Of a stretch of 64,000 nt of DNA, positions 34,101 to 45,118 are shown piece after piece. The notes below the pieces were generated by a model, which did not search any database, was not told where the DNA came from, and worked only from the letters and a program-made list of their open reading frames with translations. The translations under genes and the position numbers were made by a program. Source of the stretch: Acorus gramineus (Eukaryota; Streptophyta; Magnoliopsida; Acorales; Acoraceae); contig JAUJYN010000012.1 in NCBI GenBank assembly GCA_030737835.1, forward strand, positions 1,595,431 to 1,659,430, read 5' to 3'. Position 1 is the stretch's first letter. Each line of letters opens with the position of its first letter.

Positions 34101-37100
34101 TAAGATCTAACATATTAAATGATAAGTTTGATTAATAAGTTTAACTAAAAGGTGAGACAATTACAGTAGCTGATAAATTGAGTCTCTATAATTAAAAAAT
34201 ACCACATTACTATCATTATCATAATTATCGTGGACTTCTACAATTTTATCAATATATTGACACCTTAAGAGTGATGAGATTCGCATCTTAAACCCTGAAA
34301 CACATAATAGAACAACACGGAAAATATTTTTTACTCTCATCCATCACAATCTGCATCTTAAACCTGAGTTAAATTTTGCAATTTACCTGTTAAACCATTA
34401 CTGAGGCCACAGTAAGAGATACCGTATAAAGAATCACATCAATAAATGATGATATGACCGATAAACAGTTTACCTAACTTTTCTGCGTGACAGCCATTTC
34501 ATTCTCAGTTGTCTGAAATTGATGCAGCAATGGGACAAAATGTTCAAATAGAGAACTCAACGTGCTTTCTACTGATGGACTTAAGTTTTTCTTTTTCTTT
34601 TTTTAATAGCAAGCTTGCATTGATTGCAACAGTATTTTGCATGTTGTCTAAGCATTGTTACATCGATCAAACAATGGTCAATTGCAATAATAAAAGTGAC
34701 ATCTCAGCACATCATGATAAAAATGACAAGTTCCATCAAGCTCATGTCCATTTAATACAGCAGTAGTTAAACATAATAGTTACAGAGGTATGGATTGTTG
34801 ACATGGCATCCCCAAAAATCCTTTTGGTGTAATTCTGGAGTTTAATCTCCTACAAATCATCAAAAGGGAGGAAATATTTTTCCATCATTCCCCACCATAA
34901 AACTTCCATCCAAGAAGAATGATCTTAATGATACCTTTTGAGGTGCCTGAACTTTCTAACATATGTTGTTTTAGATCATGTCCAATTATTAGATTTACAT
35001 AGCATAAGTTTTTTACAGCTGACTGGGGAGCTGTGTGTGTGTGTGTTGGTGGGGTGGGGGAATGTTAGAACAAAATGAAAACTCAAAAACGCTCAAAATT
35101 CAAATCTGAGATTAAAACTGATGTAAAATAGTGCATTTATAGATTATTGGATGGAATGGGTGAGGTCTTGGAATGACTAATATTTCTTGTTCTTTCTATT
35201 ATTACTTGGTTGCACGTCTCACCTCCATTGAGTTCCTTGATGTTGAAATGACCTCTTGACCTTGGTCATTTTGTCCATAGTCGAAACTCAATTCTCCATC
35301 ATCAGTTGGATCATAACCATAGTCGTCATCAACATCATCTGCTTCATCATCTTCCAGCCCACTGAATTGGTATTCAATATGTTGTTGCTCACTAACTAAC
35401 TTCACATGTGGTTCCACTCCCTCTAGAGACTTGAGTGCTTTTCGGAAGAAATTTAACTGATAACATGCAGAGGAAACATATTGAAGGTATATAAAGTTTG
35501 GCACACAAAATCTTGATGCTTGGAAAGACTAGAAAATGCCTGAGCTGCATGATGCCGAGCAGCTTGAGTTAGAAGACTGCGAGATTGGCCTTGCTTCAAT
35601 GATTTCAAACGGAAGACAAATAAAGTTGCCTCATCGTCATATTCTTCTTGAGCTGTTTGCAATTGCTGAGATGTAAAACTTTCTCCCTTGGCACTTCTTG
35701 ACCTGCTTTTTTCTTTCAGTGCTGTCAACATATATTTAACCACCTCTCTTGAAAAAAGAAAAAGGTACAGTAAGAAGAAAATCATTTCCAAAAAGTATTA
35801 TTAGAAGAATTTGATTATTTCCAATGCTCTACCTTTTCCCATCGCATTGTCGTTTCATCTCCTGCATCAACAGATATACAAGGACCATCAGAAGACTTAT
35901 TGCTGGGGATTCTCATATAACAAATGATTCAATAATCATTAGATATCTGGAAGCAATTTGAATATAGAAATACTGGGGCAAATGCAGAAAAATAATGGTA
36001 AATATAACTTGTGAGCATAAAAATTAATGTAATATGAAAATATAATGCAAAAATTCGAAACAAATCAATAAACTTTCAACACAATTCATGTACAGAAAGA
36101 CCTAAAGGTAGATATCTTGTTGAAAAGAAAACAAATGAAGAAGGATCCCAGCCAATTAGAACAAGAAGGTACAACACTGATTCCCGTTAGCTCTTAATAA
36201 GTTGAGTTGGAGGAGGATGTTTGATGTAGACAGAAGTCAATAAGTTGAGTTGGAGGAGAATGTTTGATGTAGACTGAAATCGAGAAAAAACTATACAGTA
36301 ATATGAATGTTACTTGATCAAAAGAGCATCTACAAAAGAGTAGCATATTCTTAGACAAGCAAACTCTTCAAATACTCATAAGAAAAAGTAACAAACGGAA
36401 GTGTTGAGGCTTCTCCCCTTTGCCGAAACTCTTGCCAAATCTCTAAATGCAAAATCCAAACTGAAATTGCCATTTATAGTTTTTGAAAGCTAAACTAGAT
36501 GCATAATCCTCTTACACTAGAAAGTAAAAACTAAAAATATTTTATCACAACTCACAAGGCATGAGGCATGTGGCTTTTTAAGCAACGACAAAAATAATGC
36601 AATTTAATTTAAAAGTGCATTCAAATGTATACAGCAAAGTGCAACATTCAATATTCAAGCTAGCAGCAGACACATACCCACAAACAACAAATAAAACATC
36701 AATTAAAGCTCGTAAATGAGAATTGACACAATAATCCACGATAAAACAAATAAATCCTGACTTTAGCTTAATTAAATAACTATTAACTAGCTGACATTCT
36801 TAGTTACGCTCAATTGCAAAATTGGTCTCTACTTCTCAAGGAATAAATATTATATCTATACAGAAAAAACAAAACATCTATTTTCATCCACTGTTGTGCA
36901 CGACATTAAGTTTTAGAATCTTCATGTACATTAATAAAGAATGGAAAAGGCACCAGTGCATGACTTCTGAACCCAGAAATGATCAACAAAGCATGCCACA
37001 ACACGCATTAAAGCAGACGCAGGAAAATTAAATAAAAAAAATAAAACAAACCTCCACAGTTCTAAGTTCATTGAGAAGAGACTCTGATGGAGTTGTTATT

Positions 37101-39392
37101 GTCTGGACTATATGAGCACGCTGCAATAGCAAAATAAATAAATAAAAAATCCATGTTAAGTTACATTTGAAAGCATTTGTCCAAAACATCAAAATATAAT
37201 CACTCACATAGCAATCAACAAGTTTTTGAAGCTCAAACTGCACTTTTCCCAGCATCAACAAAACCCTACCTGCATGATAGGAAAATGGAACATGCAGAAA
37301 TAAGAATTGTGCATAACTCAACCTGGAAGAGGGAAAAAAAAATACATGCATCAGGAAGATCTTAGTGAAAATAAACAGCAATCCAATGGCCTAAATGACT
37401 TCATGCACTTTGGCCAAATTATCATAGATAGTGGTGTGTCTTCTTTCCCAAATACTGAATGCACACAAACTTTGACATTCTTTTATTGGTAAGCCTGCAA
37501 CATGTATAACACAGTGCATCGTCTAATAAACCATTATAAATGAATTAACAAGTGACTAAAGAATTACAATACTCACCACTTTCTTCATCATCATTTAACG
37601 CAGTTTTTGCAAGCAAACAATCACCCATCTCCCGCAATGACTCTGAGAACTCTGCAAAAAGATACATTCTTTAATTCGATTATTCAGGAAGATGGATGGA
37701 TACCCCCAAACAATGTACAAAATTTCTTAATACTCGCAAAAAAGTAAAGTACGAAGTAACAAACTGCTAAGGCCCCGTTTGGTAACACGATTGGAGGGGG
37801 GGGGGGGGTGATTATGCTTTTAATTAAGTAGAAAGCTCAAACGTGTTACCAAACGGGTTTCAAGAAGCCAGCTTACTTAAAAAATTACTTACAGCTTTTA
37901 ATGCAAAAGGGTTGTTTTTTAACCAGCTCAGAAAATGGGTTTTTTTAGGAATCAAAGTCTATTTAAACCACTTTATTCAAAATCTAATTTTTCAAACGTG
38001 TTTCCCCATGGGCCATAAGTAGGTGTACCAATTCATGATAAATGTGAGTATAAAAAGACAGTGAATGTACCATTTCAAGAAAGAAAATGCAGTGAACAAT
38101 TTACAACTTAAAAAATAAACAAATGCAGTATAATGTACCATATGCACTATTTGCAGTTGCAGCTGCAGCTGATAGCAAGCTATCATAGCAGTCCCTCATG
38201 TCATGCATATCCTGCCACAAAATAAAAAAGACAATTAATGCATCCAAAACTACTTTTCCGTTAAGCCCAACAGAAGACCATACTCACCATTAGTGTATCA
38301 TATAAATCAACCATTGAACATGCAAAATTTACTAGAACATGATCCAAGTGCTACAATTTCTTAATATCAATGCCATGCCTGATCATAGTAATTGATAGTT
38401 CATTATCAAAAACTTAAAAAAAAATCACATGATGCTTTCATGTGTATCCTTACATATCAAAAGATATCAAGTAGTTAACTGTTCTATTGGTATAATATAA
38501 TGGGATATATGCATAGGTTACAGACATTCTTATTGGTGTTCCAGACTCAGAAAAATAGACCTTATCCCATCACGATAATATCCGCAATGGCTATGGAACA
38601 CATCATGAAGAAATCGATAAAATCACACCCAAGAATGGCATAAGAAAACCACATCTTAAATTAAACTACTTATGTTTATGGAGCCAAGGAGTCACTCTTT
38701 TCATTCCATTAGACTTGAAAAATGTCTAGCTGCAAATAAAGATTCATCAACTGGTTCAACAATTCGTCAACGTCTTACATTGACTCATCTCAATAAGCAA
38801 CAAGACAAACTCCCTTCGCATTACTTTCTCTTCCATTATAATATTTTATCACTTGATGTAATTTCTGAAACCCCCACAGAAAGAAAAAAAAAAAAAAAAC
38901 CTTAAAAAAGAATACCTTGATCACTAATTCTCTTAGTCATATCAAACCCAGTTATTTGGACCAAGTTATCACCAAAAATTAGCCAACAAAAATACATCAG
39001 ACAGTGAATTCGCACATATTCACACAAGCTTTTACAGTAAAGATCAAATTTCATAGTAGAATTCGATGTTTCTTGTCGCATTACATCAAAATTCTAACAA
39101 ATCAACAACTTGCGAAACATAATTTCTATGGCATCGAATTAACCATCGACAATGCATCCAAACGAAGTTGAAATTAAAATCTAAACATCACCGAATCCAC
39201 GAATCCAAAGCACCCAAAACAAACGAGATCGAACTCCGGGAGGATGAACAAGAACCCTAGGGGGGTAGAGAGTACCTGAGACGCCTGTGCGAGCTCGTCG
39301 AGCTGCGCCAACGATTCGCGGTTCCTCTTCTCCTTCGGATCCCCCTTGTGGAGGCCGAATCCCCCTCTCAGCTTCCGCAGCGAAGACTTCAT
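31173..39392 (-). CDS. At2g33490-type BAR-domain, proline/serine-rich protein
   Basis: Eleven exons on the minus strand: 39392-39276, 38211-38139, 37651-37577, 37269-37208, 37120-37052, 35861-35833, 35747-35540, 35456-35223, 33988-33938, 33032-32045, 31183-31173; total 1917 nt, 638 residues, continuous frame. The start MKSSLRKLRGGFGLHKGD is family-typical. Exons 1-8 encode an AH/BAR-like helical domain: MRDCYDSLLSAAAATANSAY, RVLLMLGKVQFELQKLVD, TITTPSESLLNELRTVE, LKSLKQGQSRSLLTQAARHH and ALKSLEGVEPHV, followed by an acidic EDDEADDVDDDYG stretch. Exon 10 (about 330 residues) is disordered, proline/serine-rich, with PKISELHELPRPPS, APLGYRSQD and IARSFSIPSSSLRS. BAR domains bind curved membranes; the function of this plant group is not known to me. 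Oddities: intron 7 has a GC donor, and the last exon is 11 nt. The 11-nt exon is the least certain. Convergent with the kinase gene. Confidence 0.93.
37771..38010. mobile_element. Harbinger-like MITE in an intron of the At2g33490-type gene
   Basis: Begins GGCCCCGTTTGGTAACACG after a TAA, and CGTGTTACCAAACGGG at about 37843-37860 is its inverse, forming a hairpin around a run of about 12 G residues (37796-37809). The sequence to about 38010 (CAAACGTGTTTCC) may belong to it. It lies between coding exons 2 and 3, about 130 bp from exon 2. Confidence 0.5.
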
Positions 39393-39757
39393 CGCTAACG
39401 TCTCAAAAACGATCGAATATCTCTTTCTCTCTCTCTTCGAGTTATGAGAAGGTCAAAATCGGAATGGATCTTTGAATCTCCATTAGAGAGGAGCGAAAGC
39501 TCTTTTTTCTTTCAAAGTGAACGTGATTTTGATTTTTCGGATCCGTAGAGAGTATTTATTTATTTTATTTTATTGGGGAAATAAAGAGTTGATTTTTTAT
39601 TTTAAATAATCAGATTTTCATATATAAAAGCTTCTTCTCTCCCTATTTTTTTATTTTGAAATAAAATCTACACAGTTGAAGATGATTTGGACGATCCACA
39701 TGGCGAATGCATAATATAAATATATAATGATGATATGTAAATTTTGACAAAATAAAT
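39393..39757. promoter_or_regulatory. Leader/promoter region of the At2g33490-type gene
   Basis: On the minus strand this is the DNA upstream of the start codon at 39392. A purine-rich GAGAGAGAAAGAGA stretch (about 39420-39434) suits a transcribed leader. No further element could be assigned. Confidence 0.35.
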
Positions 39758-40265
39758 GGGAAAATTAATTAAGGATTCCGTGGTCACCCGTCTATTATTT
39801 TTAGATTCATAAAATTTTTAAATTTTTTAGGTCCCTAAAATAATGAAAAATTATCTTCAGGTACCTCCAGCCGGTTGCTTTTCAAAAATACCAAAAATGC
39901 TCTCGCACAATTATTTTAATATAATGGTAACATTCCCTGGTACATTTTTAAATACTTTCTGTACATTGTTAACACTCCTCATTACATTATTAACATTCGC
40001 ATAAAATGCTCTCCGCCCAATTGTTTCAGTACACTGTAAACACTCATCCAGTACACTATTAAGTATCTTAAATACATTGTTAGCACTCCCCAGTACATTG
40101 TTAACATTCGCATAATTGGGTGAAGGCATTTTCGAACAATTTCCAGCTGGATGAACCTAAAGATAATTTGTCAATGCCTTAAGGACCAAAAACAAACTTA
40201 AAATATTATAGGGATCTAAAAATAATAAATAGGTGATCTCAGATACCCCTAATTAATTTTTTAAA
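39758..40265. mobile_element. Mutator-type MITE, same family as 18006-18525
   Basis: Starts GGGAAAATTAATTAAGG; the right end reversed contains AAAATTAATTAGGGG. Exact 9-bp AAAATAAAT flanks it (39749-39757 and 40266-40274). It shares GTGGTCACCCGTCTATTATT, CACAATTATTTTA and a phased series of GTACATTGTTAA-like units with 18006-18525. Non-coding. Confidence 0.75.
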
Positions 40266-40515
40266 AAAATAAATATAAACAAATTTTATTTTTGTCTATA
40301 AATAAAAATTACATGTAACAATGTTTTTAAATGAAAACTAATTTGTATGATAAATTGTTGATAAGAGATAATGTAATTATTAAAATAAGAAATTTAGAAT
40401 CTTCTTTATTTTGTTTAAAAAAACTATGTGCAAATAAAAACAGTACGCATTGTTAAATAAATTATGGATAAGAGATAATGCAATTTTTAAAATAAAAAAA
40501 TCTAGAGGCCTACCT

Positions 40516-40798
40516 TAATTTGTTGGGTTTTTTAATTTTCAGTCCATATAAACATACCTATTTAGGAATTGATCTATCATTTCTTCATATTTTGGTTTTA
40601 GTCCCTAGATTTAAAGAATATGTTCATTTTTAGTCCCTCTGAGGGACTAAAAACAAAACCAAATAATTTAGGGATGGGTCCTTCCCAGAGACTAAAAATA
40701 TATCCTTTAAATCTGGGGACTAAAATTAAAATATGAATAATTGAATGATCGATCACTAAATCTTATGATTTATGGGGACTTAAAAATAAAAATCCCTA
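40516..40798. repeat. Foldback repeat (inverted arms)
   Basis: The left arm (TTCATATTTTGGTTTTAGTC, AGATTTAAAGAATAT) and right arm (reverse TTCATATTTTAATTTTAGTC, AGATTTAAAGGATAT) pair over most of about 130 bp each with little loop. No coding potential. Likely a small non-autonomous element; target duplication not resolved. Confidence 0.6.
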
Positions 40799-40973
40799 AT
40801 TTGTTTTGTGAACAAGAAGTTGGATATCAAAATAATAATGTATTTAATTAAAAAGAATGTTTGTTTAATATAAGTAAACATGAATAGTTGTATTTCTTAA
40901 CATCCAAAATTATAATTATATCCTACTAAATTAACTATAGAAGATATTAAATTTATTAAAACTAATAAAATAA

Positions 40974-41502
40974 AGGAAAATTTATTAGGAGTCCTCCGGA
41001 TCCCCTGAATTATTTTTAGATCCCTGAAACATTTAAAAAAAAATTTAGGTCCCAGACTCCGTTATCTATTATTTCTATATTCTTTTGAGTAATAATCATT
41101 AAATCCACCATTAACATTTTCATGTTTACTCCTCTCCTTTACTGACTATGTACATTGTTAATAGGACTATGTACATTGTTAATAGTCTAAGTACATTATT
41201 AACAAGCTAGTATGGAAAGGGGTGGTAGGAGGGAAAAACTCATCAGAGGGAGTGGGTGACAGGAGGTTGCACGAGGAAGGAAGAGGTTGCCATTGGTGTG
41301 GTAGATGAGAGAGAGGGAGACACAAATAGAAGATGAAGATATGGACAAAAGTGAAAAAAATGGATAAAAGATAACCGTCAGTTTATGGAAGGACTCAGAA
41401 ATAATATCTCAACTAATTTGAGGACCTAAAAATAAATCTGGATTTTTTAGGGATCTATGAATAATTCAGAGAGTCCAAAGAAAACCCGGAATTAATTTTC
41501 CC
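40974..41502. mobile_element. Mutator-type MITE with GTACATTGTTA units
   Basis: The ends share GGAAAATTwATT, CTCTGAATTATT and TAGATCCCT. Flanked by ATAAAATAA (40965-40973) and ATAAAAAAA (41503-41511), 8 of 9 identical. The interior has CTATGTACATTGTTAATAG repeated at about 41145 and 41165 and again nearby. Confidence 0.6.
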
Positions 41503-41511
41503 ATAAAAAAA

Positions 41512-42126
41512 CAACCACCAAACAACGAATGACATTTAATTATTCTCTTATCTATAACTTATGAATGTCTAATACAAACAGAATATAAATGTTGTTCAGA
41601 AGATGCAAAACATCATCGCAACTTCTGTTGATCAGTTTGTCCATGTTTTATATCTAGTCAAATATTTGAATTGACCCTATACTCTATATTATCAAAACAC
41701 TCTATATATATATAACCAAAAGAAATGATAAGTGTTGTATTTTGACATTTGAAACTTTTTTTTGTTGCCTTGACAATGGTTAAAAGTGATGATAAAAAAA
41801 TGTATTAAAAATCTCACACTTTATGTTGACCCAAAATGATAATGGTAATAAACAATGTTGTAATTTGTATGCAGTTCTTGTTTAAGTCTGCATGCAATTT
41901 CATTTTGTCAATAAGATATATATAAAAAGTAGTGTTTTATGAAATCTAAAATTATATTTTGATGCATTCAATCTTGTTGATAGCCCCATTTACAGTCCAT
42001 ATATATATATATTTTGAAGTATATACTTGACTATTGAATTATACATTATTTTTAAAAAAATGATCCACTCATATGAATTGAATGAATATTTTTTATATTT
42101 TTTGTAATAAAATATATATTGAAATG

Positions 42127-42160
<34 letters not shown>

Positions 42161-42300
42161 GTTAAGTGGTACACTGTGTTACAAAGGGTATCAACTCCTC
42201 TCTTTTTAAGTTCACAATGATAAATTTGATTAGATCAAAGATAAGTTTTGTAATAATTTTGAAATTAATAGTTAATATTTAATTTTTTCATATTAATCAG
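41512..42300. other. AT-rich intergenic, TA microsatellite
   Basis: No gene recognised. A TA repeat of about 14 units spans 42131-42158, and a shorter one is at 41999-42012. Confidence 0.4.
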
Positions 42301-42379
42301 TTTTTAAAACTCGATCTGACCCACCCAATTGAACCGGTTAAACACTTAAACCTTCACCTATTTTGAATTTAGGCCCAGT

Positions 42380-42760
42380 TGACCTTCAAAATCCGATTGT
42401 ATAAAAAACGGTAAAATCTAATTAACTCACCGGTTGAATCAATGGTTTTTGAGATCTAGCTATAAATCTATAAGTTGATTAAACCAACCGGTTCTTTATT
42501 CATAGAAATGTGATTACTTGTTTGTTAAAATATAAAATTTAATAAAAAAAAGTCACATTTGATATAATAAATCATGTTATAATATTCAAATAAAAATTTA
42601 AAAAGTATTGAAATTAAGATTTGATTATATAAAGATTTTTAAAATATTTTAAATTTTTATAAAATTATATTTTAGTAATAATAAATTAATATTTTTATTA
42701 TGTCATGATAATCATATTTCAAATCCGATTCACTCAACAATTGAACCAATTATTTTAACT
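42380..42760. repeat. Dispersed repeat, inverted partner of 24060-24440
   Basis: Contains ATTGAACCGGTTAAAC-like and AACCAACCGGTTC phrases and the TAAATATTTTAAAAATC/ATGATAATCATATT stretch found reversed near 24.1-24.2 kb. No coding potential. Confidence 0.4.
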
Positions 42761-43200
42761 TATAAATTTTTCCGTTTTGATTTTTAAAACATTTAACATT
42801 AACAATGTTTTTTTAATTGCAATGATTTTTAAAACATTATAATACAATGTTCACTTTTATCATAAAAACAATATTTTTTAATTCTAATAATATATAAATC
42901 GGTTGTCCTAACGCAACCGTTGTGTCGGAGCATAACGCAACCAAAGGAAAAGGTCAGGAGTCAAACTTTGACGCGAAGGGGCAAAATCGGTAATCACAGA
43001 AATTCCGCTCTCCAGAATTACAAATTGCCCCCCACATGGGATGGAAATCACAAAACTTTCACTGGATCTGTTTTTTTATTATTATTATTTATTTTATTTT
43101 ATTCTCAATGGAGAATAGTTTTGATGATTATTAAAAAGTGATTGATAAACACCAAGGGCCAAATGGGGTGTGACACATGCACATATGTTTATTTGCCCCT

Positions 43201-44031
43201 TATAGCTATACGGAAATAGAAAACAATTTATATCAAATAAATAAATTTTTATTTGGTTGTCTTTTTTGTTTTTCTCATTGGAAAACATAAAAATAACTTT
43301 TTCGTTATTTGATTTACCTTGGATAAAGTGATGATAAGTGGTGAATAAAAAATGAATAAAAGTTTAACTTTTTAAATAACAACTATGCTATTCGCTTGAA
43401 TAAGTGTGAGATATATATGACTGATTTGATAGATGTGATAATTTTTGGAATTTGTGTATGAGACTGTTAGGTGAGATAATTTTTTAAAATGACAAAGAAG
43501 GATATTTTTATTCATTGGCATAGATAAGCCATGATAAACAATTACAACATTTCCTTGTAATTATTATTAGACCTAGCTTATCCAGATATAGCTATCAGAG
43601 TTTATCCATAAAAAAAAAACAGAAAATAAGGACTATTCTCCGGTATTCACCATTATTCTTTGTTAATTTTTCACCACAAACGCGGGGGGCATAAGCTATC
43701 TGGGGTTTATACATACTACATTAATAAATAACTTTATCAATAGAATAAATTATTTTCTGTTTGGTTGTGTTTTTTTGTTATTCTCATTAGAAAATGTAAT
43801 AATAACGGTTGAGTTGTTTGGTTGATGGAGAATAAAATATAAATAAGGTGTAAAATGTTGATTTGACACGTGGGACCCATTGATGTATAAGAAAAGAGGT
43901 GATGACATATGATTTGATGTGATGACATGTGTTTTGACATGTGAGTCCTCTTATACCAGTGGAGGAATAACATAATTCCAAGGAAGGCCGTAGTTCAAAT
44001 AACAGTTTATTCTCATCTAATTCTGTATAGC
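43201..44031. mobile_element. Possible MITE with TATAGCTATAC ends
   Basis: TATAGCTATACGGAAATAG at 43202 is matched in inverse by CTAATTCTGTATAGCTATA at about 44012-44031. Inside, two direct copies of TTTGGTTGTsTTTTTTGTTnTTCTCATT occur (about 43253 and 43760). No target duplication was resolved. Non-coding. Confidence 0.4.
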
Positions 44032-44879
44032 TATACCCACTTATTCTCTCTACTCAAACACCATTTTTTGTTTATTCTCCTCTGTTCCCTACTATTCCTC
44101 CCATATTCCTCTACCCAAATGTTTTGACTTTTTTTAAGAAAAAAACTATGTTTTTTTATTTTTGTTTTTTTATAATGAAAGATGGAAGCATCCCCACCAA
44201 TGAATTAGATACACATAATCTATAAAGATGAAAAAATAAATAAATAATTCATCAATTGTTCCACAATCTATTCCTAAAGCCCCCGGTCTGGGATGTGGAA
44301 TAAGGATCAGATAGAAAGGGAATTGCTAATAAAGCATGTTTGGTTAAGGGTGTGTTTGGAAACACTGTTTGAAAATCAGTTTTTAGCTTTTAGATGTTTT
44401 ATGCATACCTTTTGAGGGTATAATAAAGATGGCTGCTTTATAAAACACAGATTTCAAGGCACTGTTTCAAAGACAAAATCAAATAGTGATGATGTATTAA
44501 TGCTAAGTGGCAAAGCCAAAAATTATGTTTAGTGGGAGCAAACTTAGATAATTTAATTTTTTTAATTAAGCAAATTATCATTAGTAAAATTTTTAATTAA
44601 TTAAATTATACATCTTTTCAAAGTATGAATTTTAAATTGACATACAAGAAATTTAAAAATATGCCTTTACAGGGCTAAAAAAATGATGTTAATTGTCTCT
44701 TTCAAATCTATTTAGAAAAATAAGAAAAAATAATATATATTTTAATTTTCATTTGCAATTCAATAATATAGAAAGAAAAAAAAGAGAAAGCTAATTAAAT
44801 AGATAGACAATACTATTTTATACTCAAATATTTATCCACAGACCAATCAAAAGGTACAAAAACAAAAAATGAAAGTGCG

Positions 44880-45110
44880 ATGTTACATGTGGTCTTTTTT
44901 ACAGTATCTAATGTAGTCTATACATCGTTAGCTATCTAGTTGTGTATATACATTTTTAGACGAGGTATATACCTTGTTAAAGTTTTCTCACTTACTAAAA
45001 ATGAGTTCATTCAACTTGAAATGGAGCAATATACATTTTTCATCAAAACATATACCACATTAGATAATATTTATTATTATTTTTTAGAAGTGCAACAATT
45101 TTCAAAATGA
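44880..45110. repeat. Partial TGTTACA-family copy
   Basis: TGTTACATGTGGTCTTTTTTACAGT (core 20 bases at 44883), ACCTTGTTAAAG, CTTACTAAAAATG and CTTGAAATGGAGCAATATAC parallel the left arm of the element at 19321-19500. The inverse arm was not found, so the copy looks incomplete. Confidence 0.45.
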
Positions 45111-45118
45111 AATAATAA

